From assembly GCA_017467815.1 (NCBI GenBank), contig JAFUKI010000158.1:1-45397 (forward strand): DNA of 45,397 bases, read 5' to 3'. The notes under the pieces were generated by a model. It ran no database searches. It worked only from the letters and a program-made list of their open reading frames with translations, and was not told the origin of the DNA. Of the stretch, positions 25,581 to 35,241 are shown in pieces (the first letter of the stretch is position 1; every line of letters begins with the position of its first letter). Source of the stretch: Clostridia bacterium (GTDB lineage: Bacteria; Bacillota; Clostridia; Oscillospirales; CAG-272). The position numbers were made by a program, and so were the translations under genes.

Positions 25581-26954
25581 TTAAAGTACAGCCGGAACAC
25601 CCTTACAGATGATGCCGTCCGTTTCGGTCAGAAATACAGCAAGACAATCGCCCGTAAGATCCATGTCTGTGGGAATATCCACTTCCACATAATGTTCCGT
25701 ATGACCGTTGGAAATCCCGTTCTCCCATTTTTCCACAAGAACATAGACAGGAGAATCGGTGTGTTCTCTGACATAATCTTCCAGCATCTCCCGCCGGATC
25801 TTCTGCTGAATATCTTCCAGAATCTTCAAGCGTTTCTTTTTGATCTCCTCAGGAATCTGCCCGGGCATGACCGCCGCTTCTGTACCGGCACGTTTGGAAT
25901 AGGGGAACAGGTGGAGATGCAGAAAACGCTCTTTCTCAATCAGTGCCGCCGTTTCCTGAAATTCTTCATCCGTTTCTCCCGGAAATCCCACAATCACATC
26001 CGCACTGAACGTTACCCCCGGAATCGCCTTACGAACACGAGCAAGAACGGAAGAAATCATGTCAGCCGTATACCTGCGCCGCATTCTGTGAAGAATATCG
26101 GTAGAACCGCTTTGGATGGAAAAATGAAAATGAGGCAGCAGATGGGAAAGGGAGGCCAGCCGCCCAACAATATCCTCACGCATCACCGTAGGCTCCAGTG
26201 AACCCAGTCCGATCCGCCAGACACCGGGAATACGATCCACAGCTTCCAGAAGCTCGGCAAGCGCTTCACCGTAGGGTTTCCGAACCGTCAGTACTGCCCC
26301 GTCATCAGTCTTCCGTACAGCCGTAAAATCCCGTCCGTAGGAAGCCGTTTCAATCCCGGTCAGAATGATCTCATGGGAACCGACAGAAGCAAGATGTGCC
26401 GCTTCTTCAAGAATTTCCTCCATGGGTTTGGAGCGTACCTTGCCGCGGGCAGAAGGAATGATGCAGTAAGCACACTGATTCTCACACCCATCTTCAATCT
26501 TGATATAGGAACGTGCACGACGCGGTTTTCGGAGAACCAGGGGATCATATCCTTCGGCGGAAATATCCGTCACATTATCCCGGATATCCGGCAGTTTTCC
26601 TTCTGCCAGAGCAAGGGCAATCCCGGGAATCTCCGATTTTCTGCCGTTTCCGCAGATATAATGAACGCCGTCGATTTTTGCCGCATCTGCCGGTGCAGCC
26701 TGGGAATAGCATCCGGCGACAATCACCGCCGAACCGGAAGCAACGGCACGCCGGATCATCTGCCGGGATTTCCGGTCACTCTCCGCGGTAACGGTGCAGG
26801 TGTTGATAATCGTCACATCCGCTTTTTCACCGGCAGAGACAACCGTAAAACCCATATCCTCCAGAATGGCGGCAATGGAATCGGATTCATATTGATTCAC
26901 CCTGCATCCGAGGGTAATAAAAGAAACCGTATATTTTTTGGTATTGTTATCCAT
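25581..26954 (-). CDS. mtaB: MtaB, tRNA threonylcarbamoyladenosine methylthiotransferase
   Basis: A 457-residue radical-SAM enzyme. The N-terminal cluster domain shows cysteines in TLGCRVNQYESD, NTCTVTAESD and VAGCYSQAAP. The radical-SAM motif is CENQCAYC near residue 156, and a TRAM-like domain ends the protein. The LGCRVNQ form of the N-terminus is typical of MtaB (formerly YqeV) rather than MiaB. It adds a methylthio group to t6A37 of tRNAs that read ANN codons. The ribosome site is weak. It has its own promoter. Confidence 0.93.
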   Translation of the reverse strand: MDNNTKKYTVSFITLGCRVNQYESDSIAAILEDMGFTVVSAGEKADVTIINTCTVTAESDRKSRQMIRRAVASGSAVIVAGCYSQAAPADAAKIDGVHYICGNGRKSEIPGIALALAEGKLPDIRDNVTDISAEGYDPLVLRKPRRARSYIKIEDGCENQCAYCIIPSARGKVRSKPMEEILEEAAHLASVGSHEIILTGIETASYGRDFTAVRKTDDGAVLTVRKPYGEALAELLEAVDRIPGVWRIGLGSLEPTVMREDIVGRLASLSHLLPHFHFSIQSGSTDILHRMRRRYTADMISSVLARVRKAIPGVTFSADVIVGFPGETDEEFQETAALIEKERFLHLHLFPYSKRAGTEAAVMPGQIPEEIKKKRLKILEDIQQKIRREMLEDYVREHTDSPVYVLVEKWENGISNGHTEHYVEVDIPTDMDLTGDCLAVFLTETDGIICKGVPAVL

Positions 26955-26997
26955 ATAGAAAGTACCCGATCATAATAGAGATAGATTCATGATATAT

Positions 26998-27026
26998 ATT
27001 GTACCATACAAAGTTTTGTTTGTAAA
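26998..27026 (-). promoter_or_regulatory. Sigma-A promoter of mtaB
   Basis: Minus strand TTTACA, 17 bp, TACAAT, about 45 bp before the start. Confidence 0.7.
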
Positions 27027-27113
27027 GAACAGACCGCTTTTTCAGACGGAAAATTATGCAGGAAAACAGTATAATACCGTCCCCGAAAGGCAAATCATGC
27101 ATATGTACAGTAA

Positions 27114-27860
<747 letters not shown>

Positions 27861-27861
27861 A

Positions 27862-28860
27862 ATGCACAGCTATACAGTAAATAAAAACGATGCGGGGCAG
27901 AGACTGGACAAGTTTGTTACCAAAACGGTTCGGGGACTGCCCCTGTCCCTTATGTATAAATACATCCGTACAAAGCGCATCAAGCTCAACGGAAAGCGCG
28001 CCCACGAAAAGGATATCCTCACCGAAGGGGATATCGTGGAAATGTACATCCCCGATGAATTCTTCAGCGATACCCCGGAAAAAGCGGAATATGAACGGGT
28101 CAAATTGGTACCGGAGATCGTATATGAAGACGAAAACATCCTCCTGTGCGACAAAAAGCCGGGTGTTCTGGTACACGTAGGGGACGAAGGGGACAAAAAT
28201 ACCGCAGATGCCAGCGAAAGAGAAACCCTCCTGTTCGCACTGCAGGCATATCTGGTCAAAAAAGGCGAATATCAGCCGGATAACGAAAACTCATTCGCCC
28301 CCGCACTGTGCAACCGTATCGACCGGAACACCGGCGGCATTGTGATACTCGCCAAAAACGCACCTGCCCTGCGTCTGATCAATGAAGCCATCCGGGAGGG
28401 CAGAGTACACAAAAAATATCTGTGTGCCGTCCACGGAAATGCCCGGAACGAAGCAACGCTGAAAGGCTGGCTGCGTAAGGATTACAAAACCAAAATCGTA
28501 CAGGTGTTTGATCATTCCGTACCCGGCGGCAAGGAGATTCTGACAAGATACAGGAAACTTGCCTACAGAAAAGAGGGGGATCTGTCCTTGCTGGAAGTAG
28601 AACTGCTGACCGGCAGAACCCACCAGATCCGTGCCCATCTGGCATACGCAGGCTATCCGCTTCTGGGAGAGGGCAAGTACGGCGTCAACAGGGAAGACCG
28701 GAAAAAAGGATACAGCTATCAGGCACTATATTCCTATAAATTATCCTTCGACTTTCCGGAAGAACTGGCATACCTGAATGGCCGCGTATTTACCGTGGAG
28801 GAACAAAACATTACCTTCCTGAAGGAATTCCCGGGTGTGAAAATCCCAAAAAACAAATAA
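27862..28860 (+). CDS. RluA-family RNA pseudouridine synthase
   Basis: A 332-residue protein with an N-terminal S4 RNA-binding domain (about residues 13-65) and the RluA catalytic domain. The catalytic aspartate is in CNRIDRNTGG near residue 155, a variant of the common RLDxxTSG; GRTHQIRAHLA is intact. It isomerises uridines in rRNA or tRNA, probably 23S rRNA as RluC/RluD do. The start ATG lies one base after the upp stop with no good ribosome site, which suggests termination-reinitiation. It ends before two palindromic repeats. Confidence 0.93.
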   Translation: MHSYTVNKNDAGQRLDKFVTKTVRGLPLSLMYKYIRTKRIKLNGKRAHEKDILTEGDIVEMYIPDEFFSDTPEKAEYERVKLVPEIVYEDENILLCDKKPGVLVHVGDEGDKNTADASERETLLFALQAYLVKKGEYQPDNENSFAPALCNRIDRNTGGIVILAKNAPALRLINEAIREGRVHKKYLCAVHGNARNEATLKGWLRKDYKTKIVQVFDHSVPGGKEILTRYRKLAYRKEGDLSLLEVELLTGRTHQIRAHLAYAGYPLLGEGKYGVNREDRKKGYSYQALYSYKLSFDFPEELAYLNGRVFTVEEQNITFLKEFPGVKIPKNK

Positions 28861-28961
28861 GACGATCCGAAACCCCAATGACGATGATAGCAGCCTGATG
28901 ACCGAAGAGCAGCACTGCAGAACTACGGCAGATACGAATAAAATAAATATTGTGAATGGAA

Positions 28962-29010
28962 TAGGGGAGTGAGAAAAGCTTTTTACGAAAAAGTTTTTCT
29001 CACTCCCCTA
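28962..29010. repeat. G-rich palindromic repeat, copy 4
   Basis: A near-perfect inverted repeat, arms TAGGGGAGTGAGAAAA and its complement, core GCTTTTTACGAAAAAGT. It belongs to the 24421-24470 family. The surrounding 339-bp convergent gap (28861-29199) holds copy 5 and an A/T-rich part with a loose direct repeat; no gene is seen there. Confidence 0.83.
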
Positions 29011-29135
29011 AAACCCCTACCACTTTCCCAAAAACTTAAAAAATGGTTTTTCTGAAGAAATACATATGGGACTAAACAGTCATATATATGTAGGATTAAA
29101 TAGCTTCTTTTTTGAAACTTTTTGAAAAGATGGGG

Positions 29136-29184
29136 TTTTGGGGAAGAAAAAATTTTTGTCAAAAAGTTTTTCTTCCCCCAAAAA
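29136..29184. repeat. G-rich palindromic repeat, copy 5
   Basis: An inverted repeat with arms TTTTGGGGAAGAAAAA and its near complement, core ATTTTTGTCAAAAAG. It lies 16 bp from the end of the DUF5107 gene and probably terminates it on the minus strand. Confidence 0.8.
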
Positions 29185-29199
29185 ATTTATTTATTCCAC

Positions 29200-31224
29200 T
29201 CAATCCGCAACATTCATACGGAAGTCGAACTTCAGCGGCGGACGCACACTTGCTCTGTCAAATTCACGTCCTTCTCTCTGTGCCTTCTTTTCCTCGATCT
29301 GGAACCAGAGGTCCGTGATGCTGACTTCGCCTTCACGGATGTCGGGAACTTCCAAACCGCCGTTTTCATAGAGAATTTCCTCAGCAAGCTCCACATTGCC
29401 GCATTTCACAGCCGAAGTTGCACGGAACAGCTTGATTCTCGGTACCTGTTTCATTTTATCGGAAAGCGCTTCCACAAACACAGCAAGTTCCTCGTGCAGG
29501 TCCGCATTCAGAAGTGCCTTTGCCGCCATCTTGCACAGGGATACATCATCCGGTGCCATTCTTGCAGCCGCAGCCATCGTCCGTGCAGAAAGTACACGAT
29601 CCTTTTTGAGTCTGTACAGTTCGGCAAATGCATAAGTGTTCCACGCATTTTGGTTCAGAGCAGCGGATTTTTCCAGCGCCTTTTCCGCTTTTTCCAGCTC
29701 CGCATCTGCAATATACGCACAACCGAGCATATAATGGGTCAGCCAGAAATGCCTGTCGGGACCGTTTGCTGCCGCTTCCAGCAGTGCGAGCCATTCGGGT
29801 CTACGCTGATAGGAAACCGGTGCCGTACAGGGGCATGCATTGTCAGCCGTACGCAGGGAACCGGTGTTCAAAAGCTGCAGCCACATTTCCTGTTCCTTGC
29901 CGCATTTGCCAAAATCCAGATGCGGGGACATAGGCGCAAGTTTTGCCTTTTCGCGGCGCTTGTTTTCCAGCGCAGCCCAACCGTATCCTTCCTGAAGCAG
30001 ACGATCCGCAGGAGAAGTTGCCATTTTATGTGTATTCTTCAGTTCTTCCTCCATAGCATCCAGAGGAGCAGCCGCATCCAGACATCTTTCCAGTTCCGCC
30101 TGTGCATCATGCCATTCTCCGTGAATCTTCGCAGGATCCGCCGTTACCGCACCGTAATACTCGATCCATTCCCACGCAGTCTTGGGCGGCATGGGAAGAC
30201 ATTCGTGCTGCGTGCAGGCAAGACCGCACTGGATTTCACAGTATTTGCCATCCCCGTAAGTACCGTGACCGTCATCACCGGAGAGGTATTCCTGCCACTT
30301 CTTACCGCCCTGACCGCGTCCCCATACAAAGAGCTTTCTGCCCTTCAGACGGGAAGTGGAGGTTTCCACAAGACCGTATCCGTTTTCATCCAGATGGCTG
30401 GTATACTGTCTGTGATTTTTGAATGTTTTGAAGAAATAGTCACGGGAAGTGGGCGTGTTGGTGGGATAGGTAATGTCCATGCCGTTAAAATACGGAACAT
30501 CCACACAGCCGATCTGTCCGTCCACATCCGTATAGGTGAAATCCGCAGGGACAACACAGCGTGCCTTTTCATTGGTGGTAACAGCAATATTGGACCACCA
30601 GTACATGGGTACAACTTCCACATCATCATTCACAACACGCATACGGCAGTGCAGGAATTTAGAATCCTCCGGCAGGTAGAAATCCATCTGCTGTGTCACG
30701 GAACGGATTCTTTCGTAGGTGTAAAAACGCAGAACAGGGCAGCCCAGTCCGCTGTTTTCCGCATCAATCACCGCAGTAAACATAGGCGCACAGGTGTGAG
30801 GATTGTGCCCGATGAATGCACCGCAGTTCCACTCAATCCCGCCGGACGCCCACGCATTGCGCAGTGCAAGATAAGCGGGACGGAATACATGATTGGCGAA
30901 CAGAAGCTCACGGCCTGCATCCTTGTCGTAAAGCGACCAGAGCTTGCCTCCCTGATCCGGAATGAAAGAAGCTCTGAGATGATCGTTTTCCAGTACAACA
31001 GCATCCAGCCCGAATGTATTCAGTTCTCTGGAATAGCAGTCCTGGGATCTGTAGGGAAATGCCGAGTGCATTCTGCCGTAACCCACATACAGCTCATCGT
31101 CTTCGCTGAGTATGGTTTTCGCCGGACTGCCGATCTTTGCGGCATCGTACAGCATGGGCAGAGTGCTTTCTCCGTTCATATCCGCCGCCCATACATCCAG
31201 CTTGGTCTGTCTGATTGTTGTCAT
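29200..31224 (-). CDS. DUF5107 protein with TPR-like C-terminus
   Basis: A 674-residue protein. The first 350 residues match DUF5107, a galactose-mutarotase-like beta fold: ELNTFGLDAVVLEND, PDQGGKLWSLYDK, NAWASGGIEWNCG, MYWWSNIAV. The last 300 residues are helical repeats of the tetratricopeptide kind. No signal peptide is seen, so it should be cytoplasmic. In gut bacteria such proteins occur with sugar-degradation genes; the enzymatic role is not established as far as I know. The start follows AGGAGG. It stands alone with its own promoter but lies within reach of the oxidoreductase-isomerase set at 37577-40529. Confidence 0.82.
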   Translation of the reverse strand: MTTIRQTKLDVWAADMNGESTLPMLYDAAKIGSPAKTILSEDDELYVGYGRMHSAFPYRSQDCYSRELNTFGLDAVVLENDHLRASFIPDQGGKLWSLYDKDAGRELLFANHVFRPAYLALRNAWASGGIEWNCGAFIGHNPHTCAPMFTAVIDAENSGLGCPVLRFYTYERIRSVTQQMDFYLPEDSKFLHCRMRVVNDDVEVVPMYWWSNIAVTTNEKARCVVPADFTYTDVDGQIGCVDVPYFNGMDITYPTNTPTSRDYFFKTFKNHRQYTSHLDENGYGLVETSTSRLKGRKLFVWGRGQGGKKWQEYLSGDDGHGTYGDGKYCEIQCGLACTQHECLPMPPKTAWEWIEYYGAVTADPAKIHGEWHDAQAELERCLDAAAPLDAMEEELKNTHKMATSPADRLLQEGYGWAALENKRREKAKLAPMSPHLDFGKCGKEQEMWLQLLNTGSLRTADNACPCTAPVSYQRRPEWLALLEAAANGPDRHFWLTHYMLGCAYIADAELEKAEKALEKSAALNQNAWNTYAFAELYRLKKDRVLSARTMAAAARMAPDDVSLCKMAAKALLNADLHEELAVFVEALSDKMKQVPRIKLFRATSAVKCGNVELAEEILYENGGLEVPDIREGEVSITDLWFQIEEKKAQREGREFDRASVRPPLKFDFRMNVAD

Positions 31225-31292
31225 ATTGATAACCTCCTGAAGGTATTTCGGTCATAGCTGCATACAAAAAACGTATGGTTTCCATATTTTGT

Positions 31293-31321
31293 ATTGTACC
31301 ATATAAAATGTGTTTTGTCAA
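31293..31321 (-). promoter_or_regulatory. Sigma-A promoter of the DUF5107 gene
   Basis: Minus strand TTGACA, 17 bp, TACAAT. A small hairpin (CATAC with GTATG, near 31260-31278) lies in the leader. The 354-bp divergent gap also holds the rnf promoter; about 170 bp of A/T-rich sequence between them shows nothing clear. Confidence 0.78.
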
Positions 31322-31495
31322 TTTGCCGAAAGTATGTTGACAAAAAATACCGATATATACGTGATTGTCCTGAAAAACCGCAGATTTGGGACAGTTTCCG
31401 TTTCTGTTATACAATATAAAGGATTCAGAATTCTGAAATAACATGAAAAAAGTGAGAATCTTTATGGTTTTATGCCTAAATTTCAAAAATCTGAC

Positions 31496-31524
31496 TTGTT
31501 TTATATACAATTTTATAGTATAAT
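31496..31524 (+). promoter_or_regulatory. Sigma-A promoter of the rnf operon
   Basis: TTGTTT, 17 bp, TATAAT, about 55 bp before rnfC. Confidence 0.75.
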
Positions 31525-31578
31525 GTAACATGATATTTTGGTATCATTGTCTCCAATCATGAACGTGAGGTGAAAGAC

Positions 31579-32931
31579 TTGGCATATACCTTTAATGGTG
31601 GTATCCACGTAGAAGAATATAAAAACACAAGACGCTGTCGTATTGAAGCGTTCACCCCTGTCAAATCGGTAGCCATCCCCCTCCAACAGCATATCGGTGT
31701 CCCCTGCGAACCCCTTGTAGCTGTAGGTGATACAGTAACCGTAGGACAGAAAATCGGTGATGTAAAAGAAGGCCTGGGTTGTCCCGTCCACGCAAGTGTA
31801 TCCGGTAAAGTAATGGACATTGCGGAAAGACCCACCTCCAACGGCAGTATTGTAAAAAGCATAATCATTGAGAATGACGGTCTGGATACACCGTGTCCCG
31901 ACCTTACTCCCTATCACGGACGACTGAGTGATGCTTCCACTGAAGAGATCATCCGGATCGTCAGAGAAGCGGGGATTACCGGTATGGGCGGCGCATCTTT
32001 CCCCACCTACGCCAAGATCCAGTCCGCTGTCGGTAAGGTTGACAAAATTATCGTAAACTGCGCCGAATGCGAACCCTTTATTACAGCAAACCACAGATTG
32101 CTCCTGGAAAACCCGGCATCCGTCATCAACGGCGTAAAGATTCTCCTGAAGGCTTTCGGCGTACATACCGCATGGCTGGCTGTTGAAGACAATAAGCTGG
32201 ACGCCATCAATAAGCTGGAAGAGCTGACAGCGGAATCCAATATGATCGAAGTTAAAGTCATGAAGACCAAGTATCCCCAGGGGGATGAACGGCAGCTGAT
32301 ATTTGCTCTTACCGGAGAAGAACTGCCTGCCGGAAAACTGCCTGCCGATGTTGGCTGTGTGATCTTCAATGCAGAAACCTGTTCCGCCATTTTCCGCGCC
32401 TTTTCCCGGGGAATGCCGCTGGTAAAACGTATCATCACAGTGGACGGTGACTGTATCCGCTATCCCCGGAACCTGCTGGTACCCATCGGCACCTCTATTG
32501 GGGATATTATCGAATTCTGCGGCGGCTTGTCCCGTACCCCGAAGAAAATTATTGCCGGCGGACCCATGATGGGACAGGCACAGTGGGATATCCGCACCCC
32601 GGTCGTAAAGGGAACCAGCGCGATTCTGCTGTTCTCCAACCGGTTTGACAAACGGAAGAACGCAGACGAAACCTGCATCCGCTGCGGAAAATGCGTCCGC
32701 AACTGCCCAATGCACCTGATGCCCAACTATATTGCCCAGTATTCCCGAATCGGTGATCACGAAAACGCTGCCAAGTACGGTGCAATGAGCTGTGTGGAAT
32801 GCGGTTCCTGCTCCTATAACTGTCCGGGCGGCGTAGAGATCGTTCAGTTTATCCGTATGGCTAAGGCAACGATCCGTGCCGAGCAGAAGAAACGGGACGC
32901 CCTGTCGCCCAACCAGAGCAAACAGAAGTAA
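31579..32931 (+). CDS. rnfC: Rnf complex subunit C (NADH-binding, iron-sulfur)
   Basis: A protein of about 450 residues. It has the RnfC start YTFNGGIHVEE, a flavin/NAD-binding core (REAGITGMGGASFPTYAK) and two 4Fe-4S motifs near the end (CIRCGKCVRNCPMH and CVECGSCSYNCPGG). It exchanges electrons with NAD at the cytoplasmic face. The start is probably TTG 31579, six bases after GAGGTG; a GTG at 31570 overlaps that ribosome site and gives three more residues. It is the first gene of an operon in the order C-D-G-E-A-B found in Clostridia and acetogens. Confidence 0.95.
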   Translation: MAYTFNGGIHVEEYKNTRRCRIEAFTPVKSVAIPLQQHIGVPCEPLVAVGDTVTVGQKIGDVKEGLGCPVHASVSGKVMDIAERPTSNGSIVKSIIIENDGLDTPCPDLTPYHGRLSDASTEEIIRIVREAGITGMGGASFPTYAKIQSAVGKVDKIIVNCAECEPFITANHRLLLENPASVINGVKILLKAFGVHTAWLAVEDNKLDAINKLEELTAESNMIEVKVMKTKYPQGDERQLIFALTGEELPAGKLPADVGCVIFNAETCSAIFRAFSRGMPLVKRIITVDGDCIRYPRNLLVPIGTSIGDIIEFCGGLSRTPKKIIAGGPMMGQAQWDIRTPVVKGTSAILLFSNRFDKRKNADETCIRCGKCVRNCPMHLMPNYIAQYSRIGDHENAAKYGAMSCVECGSCSYNCPGGVEIVQFIRMAKATIRAEQKKRDALSPNQSKQK

Positions 32932-32945
32932 CGAGGTAAAATACC

Positions 32946-34001
32946 GTGGACAAAAATGAGAAAACGATCCTGACAACGGATAATGACGTTCAGACCGAAG
33001 AAAAAAAGGTGCCCATACCGGTATTTCTGACCGTCTCCCCCTCTCCCCATATCCGCAGCCACGAGAACATCTCCTCCATTATGCTGGATGTACTGATCGC
33101 ACTGATGCCGGCATTTCTGTGGGGCGTGTATGTATTCGGCTGGAGAGCACTGATGATTGCAGTACTTTCCGTAGCCAGCTGCGTGGGATTTGAAGCATTG
33201 ACGGAAAAAATTCTGAAATGCCCGATCACAGTCAGTGACCTGTCGGCAGCAGTAACCGGTCTGCTCCTTGCCATGAATATGCCGGTGTCCGTTCCCCTGT
33301 GGCTGCCTGTAGTCGGCGGATTTTTCGCCATCGTAGTGGTAAAACAGCTTTTCGGCGGCATCGGTAAAAACTTTGTAAACCCCGCATTGGCAGCAAGAGT
33401 ATTCCTGTTTACCGCATGGGCAGGATTTATGAGCCGTTTCCCGGCAGCCGGTGCAAAAATCAACAGTGTTGCGATCGAACTGGCAGAAGGTGACATCATC
33501 GCCGGCGCAACCCCCCTCGCCTCCCTGAAGGAAGGTACCCTCCCGGACATTCACCTGCTGGACAACATCATCGGAAACGTAGGCGGCTGTATCGGGGAAG
33601 TATCCGCATTCATGCTGGCAGCCGGCGGCATCTATATGTTGGTACGCCGCGTAATCACCTGGCATATCCCCGTGGCTTATATCGGTACCGTGGCACTCCT
33701 GACCTACCTGTTCCCCCAGCACGGTGGTGTTGCGGCAGACTTTATGCTTGCGGAAATTTTCTCCGGCGGTCTGTTCTTAGGTGCTATTTTCATGGCAACG
33801 GATTACACCACCAGTCCGGTTACATCCAAGGGAAGACTGATTTTCGGTATAGGATGTGGTTGTCTTACCGTGTTGATCCGGTATTTCGGTTCCTATCCCG
33901 AAGGCGTATCCTTTGCAATACTGATTATGAATGTGCTTGTTGGATACATTGATAAGCTGACCATCCCCCGTCGTTTTGGAGGTAATCCTGATGGCAAATG
34001 A
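32946..34001 (+). CDS. rnfD: Rnf complex subunit D (membrane flavoprotein)
   Basis: A 351-residue protein with about nine membrane helices. The segment AGATPLASL near residue 180 is the site where FMN is bound covalently through threonine in RnfD/NqrB. PHIRSHENI precedes the first helix as in the family. It carries electrons within the membrane. The start is GTG 32946 after GAGGTAAAA. The end overlaps rnfG by 11 bases. Confidence 0.95.
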   Translation: MDKNEKTILTTDNDVQTEEKKVPIPVFLTVSPSPHIRSHENISSIMLDVLIALMPAFLWGVYVFGWRALMIAVLSVASCVGFEALTEKILKCPITVSDLSAAVTGLLLAMNMPVSVPLWLPVVGGFFAIVVVKQLFGGIGKNFVNPALAARVFLFTAWAGFMSRFPAAGAKINSVAIELAEGDIIAGATPLASLKEGTLPDIHLLDNIIGNVGGCIGEVSAFMLAAGGIYMLVRRVITWHIPVAYIGTVALLTYLFPQHGGVAADFMLAEIFSGGLFLGAIFMATDYTTSPVTSKGRLIFGIGCGCLTVLIRYFGSYPEGVSFAILIMNVLVGYIDKLTIPRRFGGNPDGK

Positions 34002-35226
34002 AATACTGAACAACGAACTCACCGAAATAAAAGAAACGGAAATTCCGGAAAAAGTACCGACGGAAACCGTACAGCTGGATGAGGAATTCATCGAACTGGA
34101 AATCGCGGAGCTTAACGAAGGGACTGTGGATATCGAAGAAGAAGAAAACAGACCCGAACCTGCAAAACCCACCGGCCCCGCCAGTACCGGTTACTCAATT
34201 CGCATGGTCGTCGTACTTACTGCCATCTGTGCCTTCGTTGCTTTACTGCTGTCCGTGGTGAACAACCTGACAAAAGATGTCATTGCGGAAAACAACATAA
34301 AAGCCCGTGACGCGGCGATTCTCAGAGTTTTCCCCGAAGGTGACCTTGTGGAAATGCACGGCGGCGACGGCATTGTAAAAACCGAAATGGACACAGAAAC
34401 CGTTTCCGGAAAGGTGTACCGTATTTATAAAGGTGGTACATTCATCGGATACTGCGTCAACGTGACACCCGACGGTTATGAGAATCCCATCAGTATGATG
34501 GTGGGCATCAATACAGAAAATACAGTGGTGGGAATCACCATAGTGGAAATAAAAGAAACTGCCGGTGTCGGCTCCAAAACAAACTCCGAGGGCTTTCTCA
34601 GCCAGTTCCTGAATAAATCCGGTCCCTTTGCCGTAGGTGAATCCATAGACGGCATTGCCGGTGCAACCATCAGCTCCAAAGCTGTGACCAAAGGCGTAAA
34701 TACGGCACTTGCACTGGTTCAGAAATTGTCTGATACCCCCATTCCCGTACCGCAGCCTTCAGAAACCGAACCGGTGGAAACGGATTCTCCTGAGACTGAA
34801 CCGCCGGAAACAGACCCTGTAGAAACAGAATCGGTAGAAACCGATCTCACAGAAACCGAGCCTGAAGAGACTGAGCCGGAAGAAACGGAACCGATGGAAA
34901 CCGAGTCAGAAGAAAACGAACCGGTTGAGACCCAACCCGTGGTTACCTGGCCGACAGAAACTCAGCCTGAGGTAACCTGGCCCGAAGAAACCGAGCCGCC
35001 GGAAACAGAACCGGCAGATACCGAGCCGATCGAGACTGAAACAGAAGCAGAGGAAACAGATTCTGCGGAAACCGAAACCGAATCGACAGAAACCGAGTTT
35101 GAAACCGAAGAATGGGACAACTGGATAACCGAACCTTTCGAAACGCAGCCCCCGGAAGATGAAACCGAAGCTGAGGAAGAAGAAACAGAGAAAAAACCTT
35201 CCCGGCCGAATTATGTCAGAAAGTAA
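33991..35226 (+). CDS. rnfG: Rnf complex subunit G with long acidic extensions
   Basis: A 411-residue protein, about twice the usual RnfG length. A charged N-terminal arm (1-65) precedes the membrane helix (about 68-90). The FMN domain follows with the covalent site AGATISSKAV near residue 222. After about residue 250 a tail of about 160 residues consists almost only of Glu, Thr, Pro with repeats such as ETEP and TWPEET, ending in basic KKPSRPNYVRK. The start is ATG 33991 after GGAGG. The core is certain; the role of the tail is unknown. The tail should lie outside the cell if the family topology holds. Confidence 0.93.
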   Translation: MANEILNNELTEIKETEIPEKVPTETVQLDEEFIELEIAELNEGTVDIEEEENRPEPAKPTGPASTGYSIRMVVVLTAICAFVALLLSVVNNLTKDVIAENNIKARDAAILRVFPEGDLVEMHGGDGIVKTEMDTETVSGKVYRIYKGGTFIGYCVNVTPDGYENPISMMVGINTENTVVGITIVEIKETAGVGSKTNSEGFLSQFLNKSGPFAVGESIDGIAGATISSKAVTKGVNTALALVQKLSDTPIPVPQPSETEPVETDSPETEPPETDPVETESVETDLTETEPEETEPEETEPMETESEENEPVETQPVVTWPTETQPEVTWPEETEPPETEPADTEPIETETEAEETDSAETETESTETEFETEEWDNWITEPFETQPPEDETEAEEEETEKKPSRPNYVRK

Positions 35227-35241
35227 GGAGGGAATGATTCC

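Noticed and set aside
29122..31257. Open frame of 711 codons on the plus strand opposite the DUF5107 gene
   Set aside because: It is antisense to a protein with clear family motifs, an AGGAGG site and a promoter; this frame starts inside a palindromic repeat.
31336..31370. TTGACA in the rnf/DUF5107 gap as a further promoter
   Set aside because: No -10 box is found at 16 to 18 bp; the clear rnf promoter lies at 31496-31524.
33991..35226. Frameshift or gene fusion as the cause of the long RnfG tail
   Set aside because: The tail stays in one open frame with a regular codon pattern and ends 15 bp before rnfE with its own ribosome site, so it reads as a genuine extension.
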